The notes: generated from the sequence alone by a model not told the origin. A DNA stretch of 64,000 nt from Globodera rostochiensis (GCA_018350325.1 JAEVLN010000013.1:1054001-1118000); one strand, 5' to 3'. Counted from the first letter of the stretch, positions 20,799-30,164 are shown. Numbers and translations are program-made.

Positions 20799-22111
20799 TT
20801 AAATAGTGGTATCTGTGCTTATAGATCGGTTTTTGTCCAACATCACAAGCGCATCACATTCGCCCATCACCACCATCATTATTCCTCCAAGTGGTACAGC
20901 TTGGCTGAATTTTATGCACACTGCTGTTGTCCCATTTTTGATTAAATCGAACATTCCCGCCTGATCGTCCCCGCTGCTGGTCATATTGAACACGTAAATG
21001 CAATGCGTTTGTCCATACTGCTCAAAAGTTATACCGTTGCTTTCCGTTGTGTTGGTAAAGCCAACCGCTTCGTTCATGTCATTGAACGCACGTACGTATT
21101 TTTTGTTGGGATAATCCAGGTCGTAAGGAGCTTGGGGGTAAGAGCGTCCGTTGGCAACAATAGAAATTTCGCGCACATTAAACGGCTGAAAGTTGAAGGG
21201 ACTGCGCGCGGATGTGCCGACGTAGTCGTCATTGGCAACCAGCCCCAATATAATACGGCGTGGGATTTGGTCCATAAAAATATTTGAGGTAAACTCAAAT
21301 CTGCCCTGGCTGATGAACATTGATTTCATCATTGTCTTCCTCACTGCATATCTCGCCGGTTTCATTTCAAGTTTTCGCGCAATGTCCAAAGCCAACCCAT
21401 CCATCAATGACACCTTCTTTACATACATTTTAAGTCCTGTTACTTCAAAGCGATAGCGCACTGGTGCATTCAGCCCAATAAGCACAAATTCGTTGTCATT
21501 GGGTAAAATTTCAACATCCAATTCACAAAAGTTTATTAGGTAGAGGGGCTGGTTGAATAAGTCTGCATCAATTTTCGCAATAAATTGTGCTGTTTTGCTG
21601 CCCGCAAACAGATTTCGGCGGGCAACACACCCTGGTCCGTCCTCAAGTGTTAGTCCAGGGTCCCTATAGTAACCAGCGGCTTGTAGATGCGAATCTTTTG
21701 CCGTTGTAGAGTAGGAGAGCTCATGCGAAAAATAAGTCTTGTAAGCCATCAAAGAGTTAGTATTAAAAATTTCACGACCATTAATACTCATGCGGATGTT
21801 ACGGATGAATGTTTGTCCAATCATTTGAATTGGACAAACAGCCTGATCGTCAGCTTCGAGATTGATTAGCTGCCCACTCGTGTTTTCTTTGCGGATGCGA
21901 AACTCTGTAAGCAAGTAGCATTTGGACAAATCAATAAAATTTTGGCTGGAATGAAGTTTGAAGTGGTAGGGGGTATCCGTCAGCGGATTACTGGGCAGTA
22001 GTTCAAAAACTTTTGACGATGATACGCTCACATTTGTTGGCGGAATTCGAAATAATCGAGGGCGTTGGTTATAGAATTTACACTATCCGTGTCAATTTTG
22101 TGGAATGCCAT
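20799..22111 (-). CDS. Polinton major capsid protein, frame change near 5' end
   Basis: Double-jelly-roll major capsid protein. The long frame covers about 410 codons from 22031 (which is GTG, not a start), containing SSKVFELLPSNPLTDTPYHF near its N-end and conserved capsid-like blocks further on. A plausible ATG lies at 22111, five bases after the upstream gene's stop. It reads MAFHKIDTDSVNS and then leaves frame near 22070; the sense continues in the long frame as FYNQRPRLFRIPPTNVS. So about 14 codons are out of phase with the rest. Nematode transposon-derived proteins of this type are known. Identity is secure, function of this copy less so. Confidence 0.9.
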
Positions 22112-22116
22112 ATTTT

Positions 22117-22581
22117 TTAATAAAGTCCAAAAGCGTCTGATCGAACACGTTTCTTTATAGGCTTTTTAATCACTCTTCCAATTATTGTTTGATGACTGGG
22201 TAATTTTCTTCTTCTTTTTATACCTTTTCCAAACTGTTTGGGTAAGCCGCCTTTCTCCAATACAGTATCAATTCCTCTCTTGCCCTCGGTGACAAATGCT
22301 TCCTTCAATGGGACTCCCTCGTTTCCGACTCTCTCTAACACTCTCTGACCAGTATTTAGTGCCTCCGCTCCAACTGTTGTACCGACACGGCGCAGAATGG
22401 GTAGGAAGAAACGCCACAAACCGCGAAAAACATCACCCACCCCAGCACCTCTTTGAATACCGTAACCTCGCTGGAACGGGCTGGACCCTTTGAAATAATC
22501 TTCGTTTTCTGCTAATCCACCGCCAGTTTGCACATATTCGTCATACCCCACAATGCTTGGGTCAAAAACAATATGAACCAT
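22117..22581 (-). CDS. Conserved small Polinton structural-type protein
   Basis: 154 residues, basic, beginning MVHIVFDPSIVGYDEYVQTG. It has a Gly-rich N-terminal part (RGYGIQRGAGVGDVFRGLW), a hydrophobic/amphipathic segment (FRGLWRFFLPILRRVG) and a strongly basic C-terminus (KGIKRRRKLP, IKKPIKKRVR). It lies between penton and major capsid genes with very short spacers, the place of small capsid-associated proteins in Polintons. Resemblance in character to adenovirus pVI/pX-like minor core or membrane-active proteins is suggestive, not proven. Confidence 0.7.
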   Translation of the reverse strand: MVHIVFDPSIVGYDEYVQTGGGLAENEDYFKGSSPFQRGYGIQRGAGVGDVFRGLWRFFLPILRRVGTTVGAEALNTGQRVLERVGNEGVPLKEAFVTEGKRGIDTVLEKGGLPKQFGKGIKRRRKLPSHQTIIGRVIKKPIKKRVRSDAFGLY

Positions 22582-22629
22582 CTTTATTTTGACAACTTTT
22601 AAAATGAAAACAAAAAAAAATGTGAACGA

Positions 22630-24460
22630 TCAAAAATTTATCACCTTCTTAAATATCAACACGATCAGCGTTGTACCGTATGCAAATGGGACAAGTCGCC
22701 CTTTGTCCATTGTGCGCAGCTCAATTTCAATCTCATTGATCTCTCGTGGCAGCACCTTGGCAAAAATTGGTGAATCGTAGATGTTCTCGTTGTACTCTCC
22801 GGGTGTTGCACCGCTGACCGACACAACACGAAGCAGAGAGCTCAGCGAATTTCCAATAATCATATTTTCGGTCAATCCTTTGGAGTAGACCGCAAAACTT
22901 GAAAATCCTCCGCGCAAATCACACCCATATTTCGCAATTTCATTACCCTGCACATTTTGAGGGTCCTGGAAACCGAGCACATAGCCCAACTGCGGTGAGA
23001 AAGACAGGTGACTAATGCTTCGCTCTTTGAAAATCACCCTGAACCGTTGTAAATTGTCAAGGTACTCAATTTTAACAGAATCGATGAGGCGTTTAAGATT
23101 ATAGGTTGACAGCGGCTTCTTGGCCTGTTCTTGCATTGCCTTATAGGCATCTTTGTGATATGCAATGCCTGTCCGTGGATCAAGAATTAGATCTTCGACT
23201 GATACACTTGGTTGTTTCTGCTCCAGTCGACTCGATGTTGGCTCTGGTCGACTTTTAAATTCAGAAGCAGCGGGTTTTGGTGCGACCAAAATTATTTCTT
23301 TTGGGGGCGATTCTGTTTTTGTTGGTGATGGAGATGTTACTTTAACTGTAGTCGGTGTCTCTGTTGGAGGTTGTGTTGGGACTGGCTTTGCAGGAGGTGT
23401 TACTTTTACTGTAGTTGGTAGAGGTGTTGGTGGAGGTGTTGGTGGTGGGGGTGGTGGTGGTGGGGGTGGTGGCGATGTTGGTGGAGGAGGTGGGAGTGGT
23501 GGTGTTGATGGTGGTGGTGTTGGTGGTGGTTGTGGTGTCGATGTTGTCTTTGGTCTTACAGGCGCTGGGGGTGGTGATGGGGTCGGTGTTGTCTTTGGTC
23601 TTACAGGCGCTGAGGGTGGTGGCGGTGGTGGTGGTGTCGGTGTTGTCTTTGGTCTTACAGGCGCTGAGGGTGGTGGCGGTGGTGGTGGGGTCGGTGTTGT
23701 CTTTGGTCTTACAGGCGCCGGTGCGGGAAGGGTTAGTTTTACTGTAGTTCGTGTTGGTGTTGCATTTGCTGTTACAGGCGCTGGGGGTGGTGTGGGAGTT
23801 GTTTTAGCGGGGGTTGGTGCGGTTGTTGGAGGTGCAAGGGGGGTGTTTGCTACTGGGGGATGTGGTGTTTTTGGTGCTGAGGATATGGGTCGTGGTGGGG
23901 CATCGGTATCGGGTATTATTGTCTCGTTGTAACGAGGAGGAGACTGAGGTTCAAATTCTTGCACCTCAGATCTTGGTGCTGGTTCACTAAATTTTGGCCT
24001 CTTTGTCTCATTGTAGGGAGGGGGAGACGGTGGATTTTCGTGTATGTTGACAGCTAGTGGAGGCGATGGCGGTGTGCCTGTCGCCCTCTTAGGTCGCTCA
24101 GGAGTAGAATTAAAACGACTTTGCACTATTTGGCTTTGCTGTTTCAAAGTTGAGGCCAAAAAATCCCGCAACTGCTTCAACTTTTTGGTGAGAAGCTTTT
24201 GGTACCGGTATTCTGATGACTTTTTTTCTATCTTCGGCCAAAATAGCGTTGTAGTCTAGAAAATGGATGTCTATCCATTGCTCGTCCAATGTACCGATGG
24301 TTGTGTGCCAGGAGTAAGGATAGCTGATACTGTGCAATCCACAAACCCACGACCCATTAAATTGAATAGTTTTTGGTAGGCGTACTCGGAATTTGTTTGG
24401 CTGATTGTCCGGATAATCCGTGACATTGCTAGGTAAAAACACAAAAAAGGTGTTTGACAT
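22630..24460 (-). CDS. Penton-type minor capsid protein with long Pro linker, frame change
   Basis: Single-jelly-roll minor (penton) capsid protein of Polintons. The ATG at 24460 (alternative 24472) reads SNTFFVFLPSNVTDYPDN and GSWVCGLHSISYPYSWH. After an A6 run (plus-strand 24158-24163) the sense passes to a second frame, FLASTLKQQSQ, that stays open to 22630. That frame holds about 250 residues of Pro/Thr-rich linker, including three to four tandem copies of APVRPKTTPTPPPPPPPS (about 23530-23725). It ends with the conserved C-terminal part (LSFSPQLGYVLGFQDP ... GCDLRGGFSSFAVYSKGL). A one-nucleotide frame change separates N- and C-parts: an assembly error, a mutation or ribosomal frameshifting. 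Confidence 0.85.
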
Positions 24461-24504
24461 TTTTTTACACAATGAATGAAATGAAAATGAAAAATTAACA
24501 GAAT

Positions 24505-25656
24505 TTATACAAGTTGAGATTCATTGATCCATTCCCGATCCGGATACCCTATAAATTTAACGAGAATTTCTGAGGAGCCGTCTGGTTTTCTTCTCTTCCT
24601 ATACACTTTCTCAATGCGGTAACTTGTTTCCGCATCTTTTCTTACGCGAACCAACTCCTGCTGGTAAAAGCTGCCCTTGAATTTTTCGCCCTTGTCGTCC
24701 CGTAGTTTGTAACGAACAGGGCGCACTTTCTTCAACACCTCATCCACCTCCAAAATCTCATCCCCGTAATTTGGTAAATACCCTTTTTCGAACTGTCCTT
24801 TTTCACGACTCATGCGCACAAACTCATCCTTGTGAAAGCGTTGTCGTTTGCTCCCGGCCTGCTTGCCATACATTCTTTTCCAAACTTGTTGCGCATTTTG
24901 AAAGTTGATGTCAATTGGACGCATTCCATGAACACGTGAGGGTGACCTATTTATTCCATCAACAATTTTTTGTACAACATCCACCCAGTTGAGATTTTCT
25001 TTTTGTGCAAAATATCTATATAGTCGTTGCTTAACATTTCTAATGGCCCGCTCGGCAATTGAAGCCTTGACTGACGAATGGTTGGGCTCATGCTTCTCAA
25101 TTTCCTGCTCCGCAAAATATTCCTTTAGCAATCTGTTTTTGAATTCTGTTCCCTTATCCGAAAAAATTCGATGAGGCACCATTGGCATTTGCTCAATGAG
25201 TTGTTTGAATGCTTCCAGCATTTCCTCCGCCCGTTTGTTACGCAATGGAACAACGAATAATCTCTTCGAAAGGACATCTATCGCTACAAGAAGATATCGA
25301 TGGCCGCGATTGTGACGGGAAAGAGTCTGAAAGTCCGCCAAATCCACTTGCACATCTGTCATAAATCCAGCTGCCACCGTTTTTGCCCTTGGAAAGCGCA
25401 CCCTGCGGGGACGCATCAGCGTGTACGTGCGATGCCCCTCCAAATAGTTTTGGACATCTTTACGTCTCAAGTCTTTGATCTTTTTGCGCGCTTCTTTCCA
25501 GAGTGCGCTGACCCCTGCAAACGCCGCTGGTGATGATGGATTGTTGTACAGACTGTCCAACACTAATTCCATTTTTTCGGTTGAAAGCGGCGTGCCGCTG
25601 TTGTTGATGTTCCTTTGGTGGTCGCCTCCCGCCTCCTTCTCGTTGGAGCTGTCCAT
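24505..25656 (-). CDS. Retroviral-type integrase (DD35E) with C-terminal chromodomain
   Basis: 383 residues, intact. The catalytic core shows D105 (VQVDLADF), D167 (IFSDKGTEF) and E202 (SIAERAIRNVKQ), a DD35E spacing as in Polinton and retroviral integrases. It inserts element DNA and makes the 6-bp target duplication seen here. The C-terminal residues about 345-383 form a chromodomain (SYRIEKVYRKRR ... ILVKFIGYPDREWINESQLV), which would direct insertion to chromatin marks. The start at 25656 lies inside the 3' end of the upstream gene, with a 94-bp overlap in another frame. Confidence 0.95.
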   Translation of the reverse strand: MDSSNEKEAGGDHQRNINNSGTPLSTEKMELVLDSLYNNPSSPAAFAGVSALWKEARKKIKDLRRKDVQNYLEGHRTYTLMRPRRVRFPRAKTVAAGFMTDVQVDLADFQTLSRHNRGHRYLLVAIDVLSKRLFVVPLRNKRAEEMLEAFKQLIEQMPMVPHRIFSDKGTEFKNRLLKEYFAEQEIEKHEPNHSSVKASIAERAIRNVKQRLYRYFAQKENLNWVDVVQKIVDGINRSPSRVHGMRPIDINFQNAQQVWKRMYGKQAGSKRQRFHKDEFVRMSREKGQFEKGYLPNYGDEILEVDEVLKKVRPVRYKLRDDKGEKFKGSFYQQELVRVRKDAETSYRIEKVYRKRRKPDGSSEILVKFIGYPDREWINESQLV

Positions 25657-26759
25657 GAGTACAAAATTGGGTCTGTCTTTAGTTTAGTTTCAAATTGTTT
25701 GGTTCCGGGTGGTCCTCTAGAATGAATACTCTGCAATCCTGCCCTCTTCTCGACTATATGTTTAATGGTTTGACGAAGATTGCTACGTACAAGCTGTCGT
25801 CCACTATTTTTGTTTAATATCTTGTTGCCCGCAATGCTAAAACGCTCTGGGTGACGGTTGCAAATTATGTAAACCCTCTCAATCTGTTGGTCCAATGTTA
25901 AATTTTTAGCCGGGATTGCAAACAATTCCGTGTCCCTTTTAAAAGCCTTTGCTCGTTTTTCTTCTGGCTCTTCTGGATGATGAGTCTCTGTCCACTCACG
26001 CTTTCTGTTTACATGTATTCTTTTTGCTGCGGGCTGTCTTTTTTGTTCAACTTGCGTTGAAGCTTTTCGTTTGGTGCCTCTTCTTGACGGTCCGCTACTG
26101 TCCTCATCACCGTCATCCGGAAGATCACCGTGCAAAATTGGAGGTGCGGGTAGGGTGCTTCCATTTTCAAACAAATAATCGTCATCGTCATCATCATCGA
26201 TTATCGGTGCAGTAGAAGCCTCGGCAACCAAATCTCGTTGTTGGGCATATCGAGTGGGTTGTTTCAATGCACGCCTTCTGCCGATCTGCCACTGAAAACG
26301 TTGAATGGCTTCTTTGTCTGCAGTAAGGAGATTTCTTTTAGCTTCTGTAGGGTCGTGCGCTCTGGAGTTTGTAGCTTTACGTTTTCTACTCTGCTGACGG
26401 TTAGACGGTTCCGGTCTCCTCGTTTGTTGGGTTTGTGCAATACGGCTTAGCACTTGTGTATGAGGTTGTGGAGTGTCCACAACCTCTGCTTCTTCTTCTT
26501 CTCCGCCATGCTTTACCAACACACTTAATCCCTTTGATAACTCCACTTTTGTCGGTTTGCTTTCGTGTTCATTTCGCATGTGTAAGTAACGCCTAAGTTG
26601 CTGATTGTACCGTACATTTTTGGCTGTTGGGTTTGTTCTTTCACTTCTTGCGCGGTTCAAGTCATGGCGTACGGTATCCAAATTAATGTCACCGGTGTCC
26701 GATACTGTTGTCAGACCGCGATAAATTTCTTGAGGAACGAGTACAAATTTTGTTGCCAT
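25563..26759 (-). CDS. Conserved Polinton protein of PX type
   Basis: 398 residues. The N-terminus MATKFVLVPQEIYRGLTT and the C-terminus (FETKLKTDPILYSW ... ARRFQPKKWN) match the style of the conserved Polinton protein usually encoded next to the integrase. The middle is low complexity: acidic runs (DDDDDDD), basic clusters (SRKRKATNS, RRGTKRKAS, AAKRIHVNRKREW), likely nuclear and nucleic-acid-binding. A short ordered block (LDQQIERVYIICNRHPERFSI) precedes the C-terminus. The last 31 codons overlap the integrase 5' end in a different frame, so both proteins share DNA there. The biochemical role is unknown; core- or capsid-associated is inferred. Confidence 0.75.
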   Translation of the reverse strand: MATKFVLVPQEIYRGLTTVSDTGDINLDTVRHDLNRARSERTNPTAKNVRYNQQLRRYLHMRNEHESKPTKVELSKGLSVLVKHGGEEEEAEVVDTPQPHTQVLSRIAQTQQTRRPEPSNRQQSRKRKATNSRAHDPTEAKRNLLTADKEAIQRFQWQIGRRRALKQPTRYAQQRDLVAEASTAPIIDDDDDDDYLFENGSTLPAPPILHGDLPDDGDEDSSGPSRRGTKRKASTQVEQKRQPAAKRIHVNRKREWTETHHPEEPEEKRAKAFKRDTELFAIPAKNLTLDQQIERVYIICNRHPERFSIAGNKILNKNSGRQLVRSNLRQTIKHIVEKRAGLQSIHSRGPPGTKQFETKLKTDPILYSWTAPTRRRREATTKGTSTTAARRFQPKKWN

Positions 26760-26797
26760 TTTATTAAATGAAGGCGTGAAATTTATGGAGGTTTTAT

Positions 26798-27175
26798 TTA
26801 TGCGTTTTTGGGCGCAATCACTGTTTTGGCCAATTCCACGAGGACGGGTGTTAAAAGTGCTGCAAATAAACCCGGAAAGCCGGCACCCTTTTGAATCAGT
26901 ACACGTCGAGCGCCCCGTTCACTTCTCGCTCGGCTCATAGTTCTCACAAAATCCGCATACGGTGTTAATCGTTTTTTCTGTCGCGTTGTCAAATTGAAAC
27001 GAGCTGTAGCGAGGTTCAAACAAATCTCCGCTAAAGTTAGTAGTTGATCCGAATTTACATTCCGTAATAATTTTTTACACTTGGCTGATGACTTGGTGCG
27101 CGCAAGCGCGCACAAAAATTGTTTATTCTCATAAACTAATTGACCGATTTTTTTTTGCTGTTTAAAATCCTCCAT
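26798..27175 (-). CDS. Conserved small basic Polinton protein
   Basis: 125 residues from ATG at 27175 (MEDFKQQKKIGQLVYENKQF). This start was chosen because it follows the ATPase context; the upstream codons of the open frame are not conserved in character. It has a helical, basic centre (CKKLLRNVNSDQLLTLAEIC ... TRQKKRLTPYADF) and a C-terminus with a basic knot followed by a hydrophobic segment (RRVLIQKGAGFPGLFAALLT). Proteins with this pattern accompany Polinton packaging genes. Function is unknown. It overlaps the ATPase 3' end by 14 bp. Confidence 0.7.
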   Translation of the reverse strand: MEDFKQQKKIGQLVYENKQFLCALARTKSSAKCKKLLRNVNSDQLLTLAEICLNLATARFNLTTRQKKRLTPYADFVRTMSRARSERGARRVLIQKGAGFPGLFAALLTPVLVELAKTVIAPKNA

Positions 27176-27830
27176 TTTTGGGTATGAATACAATTGTGCC
27201 CTCCTCTTCGTCTTGCTCATCTTTAAATATGTTTGTGCGGAGGCGCAACATTGGGTCGGATGCGGCATGCATATCGATCAGTAAATATCCGTAGGGTCGG
27301 GCGGTTGCTTTGCGATAGGCATCAAGGAAGAAATCGAGTTGACGTGGGAAAAGCTGGACGCCAACATTTCGGATAGATAGTAGTGAGTTGGGCGCACGCA
27401 TTAGCACCAAATATTGTGCCGACAACCGGGCGACTTTGATCTTTCGCTCAAATAAATTTTGAGTGACGAACACAACCGCAAAATTATGGTGATGGGATTT
27501 TTTGGTGAATAATTCGGAAAGATATCTCTCATCAATGCTGAGCATGAGATCATCGAGAATTAACAACAAAGGCTTTGGTAGTCGTTTAATCAAATCCTCC
27601 GATGGGACACCCGCATATACATCTACACCTGCCTTTTGAAGTGCAGGGACTGCTGGGTTCATTTCACCGAAACAATATAGGATTGACACTGGGTTAGGCA
27701 CAATCAAGTTTTCAGACTCGGTAACAAATTTTAACAAAAATTCAGTTTTTCCCGAAGACGAAGGACCGGAGATGATAATTCCGCAAGGCAATTTGAAACT
27801 CAGATCTTTATTTGAAAATGATTGAAGCAT
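27162..27830 (-). CDS. Polinton genome-packaging ATPase (FtsK/A32 type)
   Basis: 222 residues from ATG at 27830. Walker A is ISGPSSSGKTEF (residues 21-31) and Walker B PLLLILDDLM (D93, D94). A downstream VVFVTQNLFE motif matches the polar sensor region of the A32-like packaging ATPases. It would power DNA loading into capsids. The open frame extends 80 codons further upstream, but that part overlaps another gene in a different frame and is not ATPase-like. The gene is intact. It is followed at once by the small basic protein gene. Confidence 0.93.
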   Translation of the reverse strand: MLQSFSNKDLSFKLPCGIIISGPSSSGKTEFLLKFVTESENLIVPNPVSILYCFGEMNPAVPALQKAGVDVYAGVPSEDLIKRLPKPLLLILDDLMLSIDERYLSELFTKKSHHHNFAVVFVTQNLFERKIKVARLSAQYLVLMRAPNSLLSIRNVGVQLFPRQLDFFLDAYRKATARPYGYLLIDMHAASDPMLRLRTNIFKDEQDEEEGTIVFIPKNGGF

Positions 27831-27858
27831 TTTGTTAACAAATGAAAATATCAAACAT

Positions 27859-28561
27859 TTATATATGGGTGGTTGTTGCCGCCAGACTATCATAAAACTC
27901 TTGGAGCTTTTCTTCTTCTTCATCCGCTTGTTGTTGTTTTGCCGGTGGCACTTCCTGTTCAATTGGAGGAGGTGGTGGCAGAGATGGTGAAGATGACGGC
28001 AATGCGTCGGCCAACAGCAGGTTGCCCAACACATTGATAGCCGTCTTCGCCTTCTTCCAACGCGAGCCATCCTGCGTAGCGCCTGCCATCAGTCCGGATT
28101 CCACCAGGTCGAGGGCCACCTTTGCCTTCCGTTTCAAATCCTGTTGTTCAGTCTGTGTCTCTTGTGACACACAGTTTACAGGGTTCGGTTCGCCGAAGGG
28201 GACATTGAAGACGCGCGCCTTGTTCTTGATCTTAAGTTATTCTTTTAAACTTTGAAATTTCAAAAAGACTAACTCGAAAGAAACAATGCCCCGGCAAGTC
28301 GTAAACAACATCAAATGGAACAAATTGCGCATTTTTGATTCGGCTGCACCAAATGGTGACCCCTTCCTTGGTGATCATCGTGTCTAGCTCAACCTCTGTT
28401 GCTTTGCAGGCGCGACATTTGCCGGCCTCATCAAATGGGATTGAACGGGGTGTGGAGAGACGAGGGCCACTGATTGTAATCCCTGTAGTTGTGACATTTA
28501 AGTCAGCTTCACCGAGAATTTGTTGGATCAGACCGGGTTTGTCGCTCATATTAATAGCCAT
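27859..28561 (-). CDS. Cys-containing accessory Polinton gene, two exons
   Basis: Exon 28561-28274 and exon 28230-27859 join in phase across a 43-bp intron (GTTAGT..TTAAG), giving about 219 residues. The N-half carries GKCRACKATEVELDTMITKE and later TIWC and GHC, a CxxC...C...HC arrangement compatible with a zinc ribbon. The C-half is charged with a Pro run (SLPPPPPIEQE) and an acidic end. It is not a named Polinton core protein to my recognition. It lies just before the ATPase gene on the same strand with about 30 bp between them, so it is probably expressed with it. Confidence 0.65.
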
Positions 28562-28880
28562 TTTGGTGGAAGGAATGAAGGATGTGAAAATTTTGAATTT
28601 TTGAAGAATGATTTGAAATTTTGAGCGGGTGATCAAATGCCTCCGAGTTTTACCTAAAAATCTTTCGAAGCTCCGCCCACTTTGTTTTGGTGCTATGAAA
28701 TCGGGAAAGACCGGGCGCCCAGGTGAATTTCTAGGCTTATGAAAACCCTTTTCGCCCCCTTCCCCAACAATTGCTCCCAAAAAGACAAAAATTTCCAACA
28801 GTTTTATTTCAACAGAAATTAACATTCGTTTCAAAAATGGATCGATCGGACTTTCGATCACTGATTTTCTGTCCACCCTC

Positions 28881-29161
28881 ACTCCTGGCGCGGCCATTGA
28901 ATTCCTCTGTTGACGGCATAGGCGCGGATTGCTGCAATCACTCGCGGGCCCGTTTGTGGTCCCCAGTCGCGGAGCACCTTACAAAATAAAAATGTATGAG
29001 GTTAACAATAATTTATATACTTGCTGTTCGTTGTTGTACAACTCCATCAATGCAACCGTTCTCATCTTGCTTCATCTGGCGAACGACGTCCATTGTTTTG
29101 GACCGGTTGCGGTGGTTTGTCGGGGGGCAGTGTTGTCGTTTGTGTCGTCAAAAGGCGACAT
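28881..29161 (-). CDS. Small putative gene near right TIR, possibly spliced
   Basis: From ATG at 29161 a short frame (MSPFDDTNDNTAPRQ) shifts into MDVVRQMKQDENGCIDGVVQ. A GTATAT donor near 29021 and a TTTTGTAAG acceptor at about 28986 follow. After the acceptor a protein-like stretch reads VLRDWGPQTGPRVIAAIRAY then ends QWPRQE-stop. Phases do not join cleanly, so the model is uncertain. An AAATAAAA motif at about 28807 (minus) would serve as polyadenylation signal. No family is recognised. Confidence 0.35.
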
Positions 29162-29339
29162 TTTCAAAAATTATTCCTAAAAAGAAACAATTTCCCTTTG
29201 AAACTTGCGTTCGCTCAGCGAGAGCTGATTGGAGTTATGGTGAATGGTTATACAAAGGAATGTGAATACATCAGTTTCCTACTTATTTTATGCTGCATTT
29301 GATGTTTGGCGCTGGCGGGTCACCACCTCCGAAAAAGAA

Positions 29340-29930
29340 AGTCATTATATCTTTACTCTCTCCTCTTTTACACTTTTTCTTTCTCTGACTGTCTCCCCCT
29401 ACACTCTCTCCTCTCTTCCTTTCTCTGCCTCTCCCCAACTCTCTCTCTTTACTTCTCTTTCTCTACCCTCGGACCCCTCCCCTCGCCGCGGATGCCGCGG
29501 CTCCCACGGACCCCTCCCGCGTGCCGCGGCATCGTCAAAGGGGGCAGACGGCTCTCGGACCCCTCCCTTTGACACCCCTCGGACCACTCACTCTGACACC
29601 CCTCGGACCCCTCCCCCTACACCCACGAACCCCTCCCCCACAACCCTCGGACCCTCCCCCACAACCCCCCTACACCCACGGACCCCTCCCCTAATTAGCC
29701 CCCTCGGACCCCTACCCCACAACCCCCCTACACCCACGGACCCCTCCCCTAATTATCCCCCTCCCCCCACAAACCCACTATACCCTCGGACCCCTCCCCC
29801 CCACACCCCCCCCCCCCTACACCCACCGACCCTCCCCCACGGACCCCGCCCCTAATTAATTACCCCAAAGGCGGCAACATCAAAGGTGTGAATTTTCACA
29901 CCCTCGAAAGGTCCGGCAACTGGTACTACT
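29340..29930 (-). repeat. Polinton right terminal inverted repeat
   Basis: Reverse-complement partner of 7671-8275. The terminal about 105 bases are nearly identical. The inner part has the C-rich minisatellite (GGACCCCTCCCC units), GCCGCGGATGCCGCGGC, and a CTCTCT pyrimidine tract. The inner end near 29340 is approximate. Long open frames here are compositional artefacts. Confidence 0.9.
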
Positions 29931-29936
29931 AATCGC
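29931..29936. repeat. Target site duplication, right (AATCGC)
   Basis: Exact copy of 7665-7670, directly outside the right terminus. Confidence 0.9.
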
Positions 29937-30164
29937 TAACGCGCGGATTTATATTGACTACACGACGTGAATTATTGACTTAAAATATTGACCAAAAACC
30001 CCAAAAATGGCCAAAATATTGATTAAAAATGTGCTAAAACTGATCAATTTAGTCAATTCTTTCTTTATTCATTTTTCTTTTTTTTATTTCTCAAGAAAAA
30101 TGCCTAAATACTGACAAAAATTTAGAAAGATGTGATGAATTGCTTACCTATATCCTTTCTTTTT

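Larger units (their letters stand above)
7671..29930. mobile_element. Polinton/Maverick giant DNA transposon
   Basis: A 22,260-bp element bounded by terminal inverted repeats starting AGTAGTACC and by the 6-bp duplication AATCGC. It encodes all hallmark Polinton proteins: family B DNA polymerase with protein-primed-type exonuclease and palm motifs, DD35E integrase, adenain-like cysteine protease, packaging ATPase, major capsid and penton-type minor capsid proteins. Conserved genes lie on the minus strand right of 14.3 kb. An accessory region with genes on both strands lies left of it. Size, repeats and target duplication all match the family. Isolated frame breaks in at least five genes suggest a recently disabled copy or residual assembly errors. 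Confidence 0.97.

Noticed and set aside
23165..23932. 255-codon Gly/Val-rich plus-strand frame
   Set aside because: Exact antisense of the penton Pro-rich linker; codon bias of the repeat keeps it open.
24505..25656. Retrotransposon or retrovirus integrase
   Set aside because: No reverse transcriptase, RNase H or gag nearby; capsid, ATPase, protease and PolB context makes it Polinton.
28600..28897. Upstream extension of the two-exon accessory gene
   Set aside because: The frame is open but crosses a polyadenylation-like AAATAAAA and has no protein-like composition; the ATG at 28561 is preferred.
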